The translations under genes were made by a program, and so were the position numbers. A DNA stretch of 64,000 nt from Lactobacillus gasseri ATCC 33323 = JCM 1131 (GTDB lineage: Bacteria > Bacillota > Bacilli > Lactobacillales > Lactobacillaceae): NCBI RefSeq assembly GCF_000014425.1, contig NC_008530.1, positions 806,001 to 870,000 on the forward strand. Reading direction: 5' to 3'. Positions 26,645 to 36,409 of the stretch are shown piece after piece (position 1 is the first letter of the stretch; each line of letters starts with the position of its first letter). The notes under the pieces are model-generated. The model was given only the letters and a program-made list of their open reading frames with translations. It had not been told where the DNA came from and searched no databases.

Positions 26645-27338
26645 TTTTTTGACTAAAAACTTTCCTAATGTTGTGGCCCTAGGTTGGGGTGGAGATGCTG
26701 GTTGGGGAACAGCTATTTTCCAAACCTTATTTATGACTTTTTGGTCAGCTATTTTTGGAGGAATCCTTGGTTTGGTTTTTGGCTTACTTCTTGTTTTGAC
26801 GAAACCAAAAGGAATTTTAGCCAATAAAGTTGTTTATTGGATCGTTGATAAACTTGTATCTATCTTCAGAGCCGTTCCATTTATTATTTTGCTGGCTTTC
26901 GTTGCTCCAGTTACTCAGAAAATCGTCGGTACTCAAATTGGAATGAAAGCGGCTTTAGTACCATTAACTTTAGGTGTTTTTCCATTTTTTGCTAGACAAG
27001 TTCAAGTTGCGCTTGAAAGTGTCGATAATGGAAAGATTGAAGCAGCTGAAGCTTTAGGTGCTTCAACTAAAGATATTATTTTTGATGTTTATTTAAGAGA
27101 AAGTAGATCCGAATTAGCTAGAGTGTCGACAGTAACTTTGATTAGTTTAATCGGCTTGACAGCAATGGCAGGTGCCGTTGGAGCTGGTGGTCTAGGTAAT
27201 ACAGCTATTTCTTATGGCTATAATCGATTTAATAATGATGTTACTTTAGTAGCAACATTATTAGTCTTATTGTTAGTGCTAATTGTACAAGTAGTTGGTG
27301 ATTTAGTAGCAAAGAAATTGAATCACCAGGAACGTTAA
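26637..27338 (+). CDS. metI: Methionine ABC transporter permease MetI
   Basis: 233-aa membrane permease with five to six helices. It carries the inner-membrane-component loop [61 protein letters not shown], which contacts MetN. ATG 26637 overlaps the metN end. It is the last gene of the T-box-controlled operon and a weak hairpin follows. Confidence 0.97.
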
Positions 27339-27388
27339 TCAGATGGCATTGAATAAGTATTTTTAGTATAATTTAATACAATTATATT

Positions 27389-27415
27389 AGCGAAGAATTA
27401 TATTCTCCGCTTTTT
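27389..27415 (+). terminator. Terminator after metI
   Basis: AGCG-A-AGAAT / ATTCT-C-CGCT stem with one internal mismatch and a 3-nt loop, followed by TTTTT. Confidence 0.65.
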
Positions 27416-27476
27416 GTATGCCCTTTCATTTAAATGTAGCTTATAATGAAGATAATGAAAACGGAGGACAAAAAAT

Positions 27477-28883
27477 ATGGTAAAAAAAGGTTATCGTGTT
27501 GAAAGTGATACATTAGGTCCAGTGGAGATTCCAGAAAAAGCATTATGGGGTCCACAAACTCAAAGAAGTAAAGATAATTTCCACACTGGAGCATTAATGC
27601 CAATTGGTATTATTCGGGCACTTCTTCAAATAAAACTAGCTGCGGCTCAAGCTAATATTGAAGCTGGTACTGAAACGGAAGAAAAGGGACGCGCAATTAT
27701 TGAAGCAATTCATCAATTACTTGATTTAAATAATGAAGAGTTGCAACCATACTTTCCACTTCATGTTTATCAAACTGGATCTGGTACTCAGACCAATATG
27801 AACGTTAATGAAGTTGTAGCCAATTTAGCTAATCAAAATCATCCTGGCTTAAATATTTTACCTAATGATGACGTGAATATGGGACAATCTTCAAACGATA
27901 CTTTTCCGACTGCAATGAATTTAGTTGCTACGCAAGCTCTGGATGATTTAAAGCCATCTGTCAAACACCTAATTAAAGAATTGAAGGCTAAGCAAGATGA
28001 ATACTGGACTACAGTTAAAGTAGGTAGAACACACTTACAAGATGCTGTTCCATTAACTTTTGGTCAAGAACTATCCGGCTATGTTGCTGCGCTTAATCAT
28101 GATTTGGCTTATATTAATGAACTGGAAGAAACTTTATATGAATTGCCAATTGGAGGAACTGCTGTTGGTACTGGACTTAACGCAGCTCCAGGTATGGCTG
28201 AAGATATTTCTGAGCGTTTATCAAGAAAGTATGGTCACCAATTTGATGTAAAAACTAATAAATTCTTCGGTTTAGCAAATCACTCAGGCTTAAATGTTGT
28301 TCATGGTGCTCTAAAAGCCTTAGCTGCTGATATGTTTAAAATTGCTCAAGATATTCGTTTCTTAGGTTCCGGTCCCAGAGCTGGTTTAGGAGAATTAAAT
28401 TTACCAGCAAATGAACCAGGTTCTTCAATTATGCCGGGTAAAGTTAATCCTACTCAAGCAGAAGCAGTTACTATGGCCTGCTTGAGAGTATTTGGAAACG
28501 ACACAACAATTACAATGGCAGCTTCTCAAGGAAACTTTGAAATGAATGTCTTCAAACTTGTTATGATTGCAGCATTCTTAGAGTCAGCAAATGTTTTATC
28601 AGGAACTATTTCAAGCTTTGCTAATAAGATGATTCATGGTATGACTGTAAACAAGGAAAGAATGGCAAAAGATGTCACGGATTCCTTAATGACCGTTACT
28701 GCACTTTCACCTCATATTGGTTATCACGAAGCAGCTACAATTGCACAAACTGCGGCTAAAGAAAATACAACTTTACGGACAGCAGCTTTAAAGAGTGGTC
28801 TAGTAACTAAAGAACAATACGATAAATGGATGAAGCCAATCACGATGACAAATGCAATGAATACTAAACCAATTGATGATTAA
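27477..28883 (+). CDS. fumC: Class II fumarate hydratase
   Basis: Interconverts malate and fumarate without an iron-sulfur cluster. The 468-aa protein has the superfamily signature GSSIMPGKVNPTQAE (about residue 320), the TGSGTQTNMNVNEVVAN active-site block, the NDDVNMGQSSNDTFPTA region and VGRTHLQDAVPLT. The start ATG has CGGAGGA upstream. The next gene, a fumarate reductase-like flavoprotein, begins 15 bp later, and a malate-type dehydrogenase follows, so fumarase here probably works in the direction malate to fumarate. Confidence 0.97.
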   Translation: MVKKGYRVESDTLGPVEIPEKALWGPQTQRSKDNFHTGALMPIGIIRALLQIKLAAAQANIEAGTETEEKGRAIIEAIHQLLDLNNEELQPYFPLHVYQTGSGTQTNMNVNEVVANLANQNHPGLNILPNDDVNMGQSSNDTFPTAMNLVATQALDDLKPSVKHLIKELKAKQDEYWTTVKVGRTHLQDAVPLTFGQELSGYVAALNHDLAYINELEETLYELPIGGTAVGTGLNAAPGMAEDISERLSRKYGHQFDVKTNKFFGLANHSGLNVVHGALKALAADMFKIAQDIRFLGSGPRAGLGELNLPANEPGSSIMPGKVNPTQAEAVTMACLRVFGNDTTITMAASQGNFEMNVFKLVMIAAFLESANVLSGTISSFANKMIHGMTVNKERMAKDVTDSLMTVTALSPHIGYHEAATIAQTAAKENTTLRTAALKSGLVTKEQYDKWMKPITMTNAMNTKPIDD

Positions 28884-28898
28884 AAGAAGGGGGAAAGT

Positions 28899-30272
28899 AT
28901 GGCATATAAATTTCCAACACAAACAGTAGATAATTTAAAGGAAGAATATGACGCAATTATCGTCGGTAGTGGCGGTACTGGTTTAGCAGCTGCAATCCAA
29001 GCACATCAATATGGTCTAAATGTTGCTATTTTAGAAAAAAATAGCTTTTTAGGTGGAAATACTATGAGAGCTAGTTCAGGGATGAATGCAGCTGAAAGTA
29101 TCGTTCAAGCTCGTCTGGGAGTAAACGATAGTATGCAAAAGTTTTATGATGAAACGCTAAAAAGTGGCGGTTATATGAATGACCGTGAAATGCTCCATTA
29201 TTTTGTTGAGCATGCACCTTTAGCTATTGCTTGGCTTGAAGATTTAGGCATTAAGGTAGATGATTTAACTATTACAGGTGGTATGTCTAAAAAGAGGACG
29301 CATCGTCCGTCTTCAATGGCTCCAATCGGTGCCTTTTTAGTTAATAATTTACTTAAGCTGGCAGATGAACGTCACATTCCAATTTTTATCGATTCAAAGG
29401 TTACTAACTTATTGCAAGATAAAAATAAGAAAATTACTGGTGTAGAAGTTAATAATGAACGTCGAATAAGAGCTAAAGCGGTTTTGCTTGCTACTGGCGG
29501 TTTCGGTGCTGCTAAAGATTTAATTGCTAAATATCGTCCCGATTTACGTGATTACAAAACAACTAATCAAGCAGGTGCTACTGGAGACGGTTTAAAATTA
29601 GCTGATAAAGTTGGGGCACAATTAGAACAATTGGAGTTAGTTCAAGTTCATCCAACTGTGCAGCAAGATACAGATCACGCGTATTTAATTGGCGAAGCAG
29701 TGCGTGGTGAAGGAGCAATTTTAGTTGATCACCAGGGTAAAAGATTTATTAATGAATTAAGTACTCGTAAGATTGTCTCTAATGCGATTACTGAAACTCC
29801 TGAGCATTCTGCATATTTAATTTTTGATCAAGGAGTTAGAGACAGAGTTAAGGCGATCGAATTCTATGACTCAATTAATTTAGTTGTTCATGGAAATACA
29901 ATTGAAGAATTAGCTGAAAATATTAAAGTTCCAGCTGCAAATCTTACAGCAACCCTTCAAAATTGGAATGAAGCAGTTGAAAAGAATAGTGATGAAGAAT
30001 TTGGACGTACGACTGGTATGGCTAGTTTAGATCATGCTCCATACTATGCTATTCATATTGCACCTGCTATTCACTATACAATGGGTGGAATTCATATTGC
30101 ACCTGATACTAGAGTATATGATACTAATGGTAATTTTATTGCTGGATTATATGCCGCTGGTGAAGTTAGTGGTGGCTTGCACGGAAATAATCGAATTGGT
30201 GGTAATTCAATTGCCGAAACAATTATCTTTGGTCGTGAAGCAGGGAAAGCTATGGCAGAGTTAATCAAATAA
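28899..30272 (+). CDS. Fumarate reductase-type FAD flavoprotein (soluble)
   Basis: 457-aa FAD-binding protein of the flavocytochrome c / FrdA family. GSGGTGLAAAIQAH is the dinucleotide-binding loop. Residues matching the fumarate-reducing site are all there: VQVHPT, the Arg in AVRGEGAIL, HYTMGG, and GGLHGNNRIGGNS. There is no haem domain, FMN-binding domain, signal peptide or TAT motif, so it would be cytoplasmic and need an external electron donor. It directly follows fumC with a GGGGGAAAG ribosome site, forming a fumC-frd operon. An activity on another unsaturated acid cannot be excluded. Confidence 0.85.
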   Translation: MAYKFPTQTVDNLKEEYDAIIVGSGGTGLAAAIQAHQYGLNVAILEKNSFLGGNTMRASSGMNAAESIVQARLGVNDSMQKFYDETLKSGGYMNDREMLHYFVEHAPLAIAWLEDLGIKVDDLTITGGMSKKRTHRPSSMAPIGAFLVNNLLKLADERHIPIFIDSKVTNLLQDKNKKITGVEVNNERRIRAKAVLLATGGFGAAKDLIAKYRPDLRDYKTTNQAGATGDGLKLADKVGAQLEQLELVQVHPTVQQDTDHAYLIGEAVRGEGAILVDHQGKRFINELSTRKIVSNAITETPEHSAYLIFDQGVRDRVKAIEFYDSINLVVHGNTIEELAENIKVPAANLTATLQNWNEAVEKNSDEEFGRTTGMASLDHAPYYAIHIAPAIHYTMGGIHIAPDTRVYDTNGNFIAGLYAAGEVSGGLHGNNRIGGNSIAETIIFGREAGKAMAELIK

Positions 30273-30282
30273 AGCGCTTTCA
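30269..30282. promoter_or_regulatory. cre-like site between frd and the dehydrogenase gene
   Basis: ATAAAGCGCTTTCA fits the CcpA consensus at 12 of 14 positions and overlaps the frd stop codon. It lies about 70 bp upstream of the dehydrogenase start, so CcpA could act on the latter. Confidence 0.45.
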
Positions 30283-30352
30283 ATAGATAGCTTATTTGTG
30301 TATACTTAAAGTGTAAAATTTAAGTTTTCATTCAAAGGAGTTATATATAAAA

Positions 30353-31279
30353 ATGAGTCGTAGAAAAGTATTTTTAGTTGGTGACGGTCGAGTTGGCTCA
30401 ACTTTTGCAAATGATTTATTGCAAAATGTAAAAATTGATGAATTGGTAATTTGCGATGTAGTTAAGAAAATTACTGAAGGAGATGCCTTAGACTTAGAGG
30501 ACCTAGCTCCATTTGTTGGTCAATGTACAGTAAAGAGTGGAGATTACAGTGATGCTAAAGATGCAGATATTGCCGTAATTACTGCTGGTGCTGCAAGAAA
30601 GCCGGGGATGACCAGATTAGACTTAGTAAATACTAATGTTAAAATTTTAGAATCAATTGTAAAGCCGATTGTTGATTCTGGCTTTAATGGTATTTTCGTG
30701 GTTTCTGCAAACCCAGTAGATATTTTAACTACTTTAACGCAAAAATTATCTGGGTTTCCTAAGAATAAGGTTATTGGAACAGGAACATCCCTTGATACAG
30801 CACGTTTGCGTGTAGCATTATCACACAAGACGGGTGTGAATGTTGATCACATTGATGCTTATGTTTTAGGTGAACATGGTGATACTTCCTTTGAAAACTT
30901 CGATGAAGCCATCATCGACCATAAACCACTTCGTTCTTATAAAGAATTAGATGAACAAACTTTAGCTGAATTAGAAACTGATGTACGCAAAAAGGGTGGC
31001 AAGATTATTGCTAACAAGGGTGCAACTTTCTATGGTGTTGCAATGTGCTTAACTCAAATTTGTAAAGCAATTTTAGAAAATACTGCGCGCGTTATGCCAT
31101 TATCAGCTCCAATGACTGGCGAATATGGTATTCATGATCTTTATCTTGGAAGTCCAGCAGTTGTTACAGCTAACGGAATTAGTGATGTAATTGAACTTCA
31201 TTTATCTGAAGATGAAAAGAAGAAAATGACTTATTCAGCAACAAAGATGAAAGAGGTTGTTGATGGAATCAATCTATAA
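30353..31279 (+). CDS. LDH-family dehydrogenase, likely malate dehydrogenase
   Basis: 308-aa NAD-dependent 2-hydroxyacid dehydrogenase of the LDH/MDH family with the GDGRVGSTFA Rossmann loop and catalytic His175 in GEHGD. The substrate-specificity loop reads GAARKPGMTRLDLV. Position 82, equivalent to Gln102 of lactate dehydrogenases, is Arg, the residue diagnostic of malate/oxaloacetate enzymes. The remainder looks LDH-like, so this is probably an LDH-derived malate dehydrogenase. It lies 80 bp after fumC-frd with a cre-like element between. An annotation as plain L-lactate dehydrogenase would be doubtful. Confidence 0.82.
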   Translation: MSRRKVFLVGDGRVGSTFANDLLQNVKIDELVICDVVKKITEGDALDLEDLAPFVGQCTVKSGDYSDAKDADIAVITAGAARKPGMTRLDLVNTNVKILESIVKPIVDSGFNGIFVVSANPVDILTTLTQKLSGFPKNKVIGTGTSLDTARLRVALSHKTGVNVDHIDAYVLGEHGDTSFENFDEAIIDHKPLRSYKELDEQTLAELETDVRKKGGKIIANKGATFYGVAMCLTQICKAILENTARVMPLSAPMTGEYGIHDLYLGSPAVVTANGISDVIELHLSEDEKKKMTYSATKMKEVVDGINL

Positions 31280-31297
31280 ACAATAGTTTATAAATAG

Positions 31298-31344
31298 AAA
31301 AAGGTCTTGCACTTACTTAAATTAAGAGTGCAAGGCCTTTTTTC
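31298..31344 (+). terminator. Terminator after the malate-type dehydrogenase gene
   Basis: AAAAAGGTCTTGCACT pairs with AGTGCAAGGCCTTTTT (one G-U) with an AT-rich loop and T-run. Confidence 0.88.
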
Positions 31345-31398
31345 TGTGATAAAATTTTAAAGGTATGATATTTAATCAAAGTTTGGGGACTATGAAAA

Positions 31399-32775
31399 GT
31401 GAAAAACAAGGAAAACAAAATTGAGCGTGTAAATCAATTACACCATCAGCATACTTTGTCGCATCACCATCATATGCGAATTCGTTGGCAAGAATTTTTT
31501 ACGAGTGATAATATTACACCAGCTAAAAATGCTACTTTGGCTGAACGTTCTGTGATTGTAGGTCATATTGGAATGATGCTTTTGTCATATGGAACAGGAG
31601 CTTGGCGAGTAAGATCGGCAATGAATACAATTGCTCGCTGTTTAGATATGACTTGTAGTACTGATATTGGCTTAGTATCAATTGAGTATACTTGTGTTGA
31701 CGCCGATGGTAAGAGCTATACTCAGGCCTTGAGTTTACCAACAACTGGCGTTAATACAACAAAACTGGACCGAATGGAAAATTTTGTTAATCAGTTTAAA
31801 GAAGATGATGGAAACTGGACTATTGGTCAAATTCATAATCGTTTAGAAGAAATTTCAACTATGAAGTCAAGGTATTCACCTTGGCAAGTTGGATTAGCAG
31901 CTGGTTTAGCCTGTGGAGGATTTATCTTCTTACTCGGTGGTGGAATTTTTGAAGTTATTTGTGCCTTTTTTGGAGCTAGCTGCGGAAATTATGTACGCCG
32001 TAAAATGGCAGACCGTCATCTCACTATTTTGGCGAATATTACTGTAGCTGTAGCGGTTGCTTGCGCAGTTTATGTGGGAAGTTTCTATTTAATCAGATTA
32101 TTTTATCCAGTAAGTTTACATCATTTAGATGGATATATTGGCGCAATGCTATTTGTAATTCCAGGATTTCCATTTATTACATCAGGACTTGACCTTTCTA
32201 AGTTAGATATGCGGTCGGGTTTAGAGCGGATGGCTTATGCTATTATGATTATTGTTGTTGCTACAGCGGTTGGTTGGGTAATGGCTTTAGTTTTAAATTT
32301 GCACCCACAGAATTTTGAAAAGTTGAATTTAACGCCGGTAGTTTTGACGCTTTTAAGATTAATAGCTAGTTTTTGCGGGGTCTTTGGTTTCTCAATTATG
32401 TTCAATTCTAAGGTCTCAATGGCAACTGTAGCTGGCCTTTCGGGAGCTGTTGCTAATACCTTGCGTTTAAGCTTAGTTAATTGGTCAAACGTACCGCCAG
32501 CAGTTGCTGCTTTTATTGGGGCTTTCGTAGCAGGGATGCTTGCATCAATTATTAGACGTAAAATTGGTTTTCCAAGAATTGCAATTACTGTGCCTTCAAT
32601 TGTGATCATGGTTCCAGGTTTGTATATGTATCGTGCAATGTTTAATTTGGGATTAACGTCATTGAATGCTGGTGCCTTATGGATGGTGCAGGCCTTAATG
32701 ATTGTCATTTGCTTACCATTAGGACTGATTGCAGCTAGAATTTTAATGGACAAAGATTGGCGTCATGCAGGATAA
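31399..32775 (+). CDS. ThrE-type threonine/serine exporter family membrane protein
   Basis: 458 aa. An N-terminal soluble part (about 1-160, including ERSVIVGHIGMMLLSYGTGAWRV and CSTDIGLVSIEYTCVD) is the DUF1212 cytoplasmic domain. About ten transmembrane helices follow, covering both halves (ThrE and ThrE_2 / DUF3815) in one polypeptide, as in full-length Corynebacterium ThrE. The His-rich N-terminus (HHQHTLSHHHH) is unusual and may bind metal or simply be disordered. GTG start with GGGGA about 10 nt upstream. The likely role is amino-acid efflux. The substrate is not determinable. Confidence 0.85.
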   Translation: MKNKENKIERVNQLHHQHTLSHHHHMRIRWQEFFTSDNITPAKNATLAERSVIVGHIGMMLLSYGTGAWRVRSAMNTIARCLDMTCSTDIGLVSIEYTCVDADGKSYTQALSLPTTGVNTTKLDRMENFVNQFKEDDGNWTIGQIHNRLEEISTMKSRYSPWQVGLAAGLACGGFIFLLGGGIFEVICAFFGASCGNYVRRKMADRHLTILANITVAVAVACAVYVGSFYLIRLFYPVSLHHLDGYIGAMLFVIPGFPFITSGLDLSKLDMRSGLERMAYAIMIIVVATAVGWVMALVLNLHPQNFEKLNLTPVVLTLLRLIASFCGVFGFSIMFNSKVSMATVAGLSGAVANTLRLSLVNWSNVPPAVAAFIGAFVAGMLASIIRRKIGFPRIAITVPSIVIMVPGLYMYRAMFNLGLTSLNAGALWMVQALMIVICLPLGLIAARILMDKDWRHAG

Positions 32776-32783
32776 TTTTTCAC

Positions 32784-32823
32784 AAAAAAGTTGTCATAGA
32801 ATTTAAACTATGGCAACTTTTTT
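32784..32823 (+). terminator. Terminator after the ThrE-type exporter gene
   Basis: AAAAAAGTTGTCATAG pairs with CTATGGCAACTTTTTT (one G-U), 8-nt loop. Confidence 0.9.
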
Positions 32824-32873
32824 CGTATAATTAATAGAACAATAGGATAGTAAATAAAGAATGAGTGACGATT

Positions 32874-33890
32874 ATGCAAAAGAAAATTTTATTGCTTTCT
32901 ACTGGGGGAACAATTGCTTCTGTTGTGTCAGATGCAGGCTTAGTGCCTAAGGAATCTGGAGAACAATTGATCAATATGTTGGGTGAGCTGCCATATGATA
33001 TTACGGTTGAAGATATCTTGCAACTTGATTCTTCTAATATTCAGCCTGAAGAATGGAAGTTAATTGCAGAAAAAATTTTTGAAAACAGAAATAAATATGA
33101 TGGTATTGTAGTTTCTCACGGTACAGATACGATGGCATATACAGCATCGATGCTCGCTTTCATGCTACAAAATATTAATATCCCAGTTGTTCTAACTGGA
33201 AGTCAGGTTCCGATTAACGTGGTTTTAAGTGATGCGCCAGATAATTTAAGACTAGCCTTTGCAGCAGCAGCTACTTGTTGTCCAAATATTTATTTGGCTT
33301 TTGATCGAAAAGTAATGTTGGGATGCCGCAGTGTAAAGGTTAGGACGATAAACTTTGATGCTTTTGAAAGCGTGAATGTACCGCCTGTTGCTAAAGTTAC
33401 ATCCGATGGTCTTGTTTTTTCTGAGCAGAATTTGTCAAAAAATACTAGAGAATGTACTTTAAATACGGAAATTAATCCCCATGTTTCACTAGTAAAATTA
33501 TTTCCTGGTTTTGATCCCAAGTTACTATTTGCAATGGTTAAAAGTGGATGTAAGGGAATTGTTATTGAGGCGTATGGCTTAGGTGGAATGAATTATATTA
33601 GACGAAATATGGTAGGAGCAGTTGGTGAATTAATTCGCCAGGGAATACCAGTAATTGCAAGTAGCCAATGCTTATATGAACGCAGTGACCTTACTAAGTA
33701 TGAAGTAGGTAGAGAAGCTCTTCTTGAAGGCGCAATTAGTGCGCGTGATATGACATCTGAAAGTGCCATTACTAAGTTAATGTGGGGCTTAGGTCAAGGA
33801 TGGGACGTTCATCAAATTGCTGAATTTTTTAATACTGATGTAGTTGGTGAAGTAACAATAGAAAAAGACGATACACTTCGTGTAGATTAG
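32874..33890 (+). CDS. Type I L-asparaginase
   Basis: 338-aa cytoplasmic amidohydrolase converting asparagine to aspartate and ammonia. The two catalytic Thr motifs are LLSTGGTIASV (about residue 10-15) and VVSHGTDTMAYTAS (about residue 90). I start at ATG 32874, just after GAGTGA. An in-frame GTG at 32865 would add three residues. No signal peptide, in keeping with type I. The CtpE-like ATPase gene begins 14 bp downstream, so they are probably one operon. Ammonia release could help acid resistance, but that is only context. Confidence 0.93.
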   Translation: MQKKILLLSTGGTIASVVSDAGLVPKESGEQLINMLGELPYDITVEDILQLDSSNIQPEEWKLIAEKIFENRNKYDGIVVSHGTDTMAYTASMLAFMLQNINIPVVLTGSQVPINVVLSDAPDNLRLAFAAAATCCPNIYLAFDRKVMLGCRSVKVRTINFDAFESVNVPPVAKVTSDGLVFSEQNLSKNTRECTLNTEINPHVSLVKLFPGFDPKLLFAMVKSGCKGIVIEAYGLGGMNYIRRNMVGAVGELIRQGIPVIASSQCLYERSDLTKYEVGREALLEGAISARDMTSESAITKLMWGLGQGWDVHQIAEFFNTDVVGEVTIEKDDTLRVD

Positions 33891-33904
33891 TTTTAGGGAA
33901 ATAA

Positions 33905-36331
33905 ATGAAAAATAATTTTAAACAACCAATTGGGTTAACAAGTGCAGAAGTTGATCAAAGAACTAAAGAAGGAAAAGTAAACCGTGCTGTTAATGATCAG
34001 GCTAAGACGACATGGCAAATTATCAAAGAAAACACTTTTACATATTTCAACTTAATTTTTCTAGTACTATCCATCTTATTAGTAATTGTTGGTGAGTATA
34101 AGGATTTAACTTTCTTACCAGTAATTATTGCGAATATGATCATTGGGATTGTTCAAGAATTACGCGCAAAAAGAGTTTTAGATAAGTTAAACGTAATGAA
34201 TACAACTAAAATTGCTGTAATTCGCGATGGAAAAGAAGAAGTTATTCCTATTGAAAACCTAGTCTTAGGAGATGTAATTGTCCTTCAGACTGGTGATCAG
34301 ATTCCGGCCGACGGACAGGTTATTTCGGGAACCTTACGTGTAAATGAGGCCTTGTTAACCGGTGAAGCAGATGAAATAGAAAAAGACGTTGGTAGCGAAT
34401 TAATGTCTGGAAGCTTTGTAGTGTCTGGGAAAGCATACGCACGACTTGAAAAAGTTGGGAAGAATTCTTATGTTTCTAAGTTAACTTTAGAAGCTAAGTC
34501 AATGAATTCAAAAGAAGGATCAGAGATGGTCCGTTCGATCAATCGATTAATTAAGTGGGTTGGAATTATTATTATTCCATGTGGAATAGCACTTTTCATT
34601 GTTGCTCGCTATGTGAATCACTTGAATTTAGCTGATAGCGTGGTATCGATGGAAGCAGCGGTAATTGGGATGATTCCAGAGGGATTGTATTTGTTAACAA
34701 CGATTGCTTTAGCCTTAGCTGCAATGCGCTTAGCGCGGTCCCAAGTAATGCTGCATGATATGAAGAGCGTTGAAACATTAGCTAGAGTTAATGTTTTATG
34801 CGTTGACAAGACGGGGACAATTACTGAACCAAAAATGGAAGTTGAAAAAATTATCCCGGTTAACACAAGTACAGATAATTTAGCAAAAAATATTTCTATT
34901 TTTGCCCAAAATATGCCCCATGATAATGCCACAATTAAGGCAGTAGCAGACGTTTTTAATCAAAAGTCTGATATCAAAGTAAAAAAGATCATTCCTTTCA
35001 CATCAGTAAATAAGTATAGTGGAGCCGTTGTTGGTGAAAGTACGTTACTTATGGGTGCACCGGAGTTTGTATTACGTGATCAATTTAAAGATTATGAAAA
35101 AGAAATCAACCAATATACTAGTCAAGGCTATCGGGTTTTGGCTTTTGCTCAATATCCAGAAGCCTTGGAAGATGAAAAGCAAAATCTCTCTAAAGCAGTT
35201 GAATTACTCGGCTATATTTTAATTTCTAATCCAATTCGAAAAGAAGCTAAGAGCACCTTTAAGTACTTTGAACGGCAAGGGGTCGATGTCAAGGTTATTT
35301 CAGGGGATAATCCGCTAACAGTAGCTAGAGTAGCTAAGCAAGCTGGAATTAAGGATGCTGATAAACTAATTGATGCTACTGAAATTGGTGAAGGTGACTA
35401 TGAAGAAGTTGTCAAAAAGTACAATGTTTTTGGCCGAGTTAAGCCTGATCAAAAGAAAAAGTTGATTAAGGCACTTCAAAAGAATGGTAATACAGTTGCC
35501 ATGACTGGAGATGGTGTTAACGATATTTTAGCCATGAAGAGTGCAGATTGTTCAATTGCCATGGCATCAGGAAATAGCGCAGCTGTGCAAGCTTCTCAAG
35601 TAGTTTTACTTGATTCTGATTTTGCTAGAATGCCAAAAGTTGTTGATGAAGGTAGAAAAGTAGTTAACAATATTGAAAGATCAGCTAGCTTATTCTTGGT
35701 TAAAAATATTTTCTCGTTCCTGATGGCTATTTTCTCTTTGGTTTTTGCAATGTCATATCCATTAAGGCCGGCACAGATTGCCTTAATCTCGGCATTTACG
35801 ATTGGACTACCATCATTTTTACTTGCTCTTGAAAATAATTACAACCGTATTCGCGGAAAATTTATTCCAAATGTTTTATCTCGCGCAATTCCAGGTGGAA
35901 TTACAGACATGCTTGCTGTGTCGATCTTGGTAGTTGCTGATATGGTTTTAGCTCTAGGGCGACAAGAAGTCGCTACAACTGCCACGATGCTTTTAGTTGC
36001 AGTAGGGATGATGGTTCTATACCATATTTCAAGACCATTGAATAAGTTTAGATGGACAGTATTAGGTGGTTCATTCTTGGCTCTGGTTTTAGCAGTTATT
36101 TTCTTCCATAACTTATTTGCTCTTTCACGTATCTCGGCAACTGCAGTATTTTTACTGTTAGTGTTGTTCTTTGCAGAAATTACTATTTTCAGATTCTTGA
36201 GTAAATTTGCGGACGGAGTAAGGGAAGTCTTAGTTGTTTATGATCAAAAGGGAAAAGATTTGACTCTAAATGATATCAAGCATGCATATAGTAAGGGAAG
36301 AAGTTTGGTGAATATGCCATCAGGTAAATAA
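33905..36331 (+). CDS. CtpE-like cation-transporting P-type ATPase
   Basis: 808-aa P-type ATPase. In order: actuator loop LLTGEADEIEKDVG (Ala instead of Ser, as I recall for CtpE-like members), phosphorylation site CVDKTGTITEPKME, substrate LMGAPEFVL, and hinge MTGDGVNDILAMKSADCSIAMASGNSAA. About ten transmembrane helices are visible, and there is no N-terminal heavy-metal CxxC domain. CtpE of mycobacteria imports calcium, but the ion cannot be assigned here. It follows the asparaginase by 14 bp with a GGGA ribosome site. Confidence 0.88.
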   Translation: MKNNFKQPIGLTSAEVDQRTKEGKVNRAVNDQAKTTWQIIKENTFTYFNLIFLVLSILLVIVGEYKDLTFLPVIIANMIIGIVQELRAKRVLDKLNVMNTTKIAVIRDGKEEVIPIENLVLGDVIVLQTGDQIPADGQVISGTLRVNEALLTGEADEIEKDVGSELMSGSFVVSGKAYARLEKVGKNSYVSKLTLEAKSMNSKEGSEMVRSINRLIKWVGIIIIPCGIALFIVARYVNHLNLADSVVSMEAAVIGMIPEGLYLLTTIALALAAMRLARSQVMLHDMKSVETLARVNVLCVDKTGTITEPKMEVEKIIPVNTSTDNLAKNISIFAQNMPHDNATIKAVADVFNQKSDIKVKKIIPFTSVNKYSGAVVGESTLLMGAPEFVLRDQFKDYEKEINQYTSQGYRVLAFAQYPEALEDEKQNLSKAVELLGYILISNPIRKEAKSTFKYFERQGVDVKVISGDNPLTVARVAKQAGIKDADKLIDATEIGEGDYEEVVKKYNVFGRVKPDQKKKLIKALQKNGNTVAMTGDGVNDILAMKSADCSIAMASGNSAAVQASQVVLLDSDFARMPKVVDEGRKVVNNIERSASLFLVKNIFSFLMAIFSLVFAMSYPLRPAQIALISAFTIGLPSFLLALENNYNRIRGKFIPNVLSRAIPGGITDMLAVSILVVADMVLALGRQEVATTATMLLVAVGMMVLYHISRPLNKFRWTVLGGSFLALVLAVIFFHNLFALSRISATAVFLLLVLFFAEITIFRFLSKFADGVREVLVVYDQKGKDLTLNDIKHAYSKGRSLVNMPSGK

Positions 36332-36409
36332 ATTTTTAAATAAGTATAAATTTTTACTGCTTGAATGATACAATTAAAAAGTTAAGTCAATATTTATCTG
36401 AGGTTAAAA

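Noticed and set aside
30034-30264. 76-codon plus-strand frame inside the fumarate reductase-like gene
   Set aside because: Hydrophobic shadow in another frame of a conserved coding region.
32235-32753. 172-codon open frame antisense to the ThrE-type exporter gene
   Set aside because: It mirrors the hydrophobic coding of the sense gene, has no ribosome site, and no recognisable motif.
34345-34380. TGEA instead of TGES in the second P-type ATPase as an inactivating change
   Set aside because: I recall Ala at this place in CtpE-like members, and all other catalytic motifs are intact.
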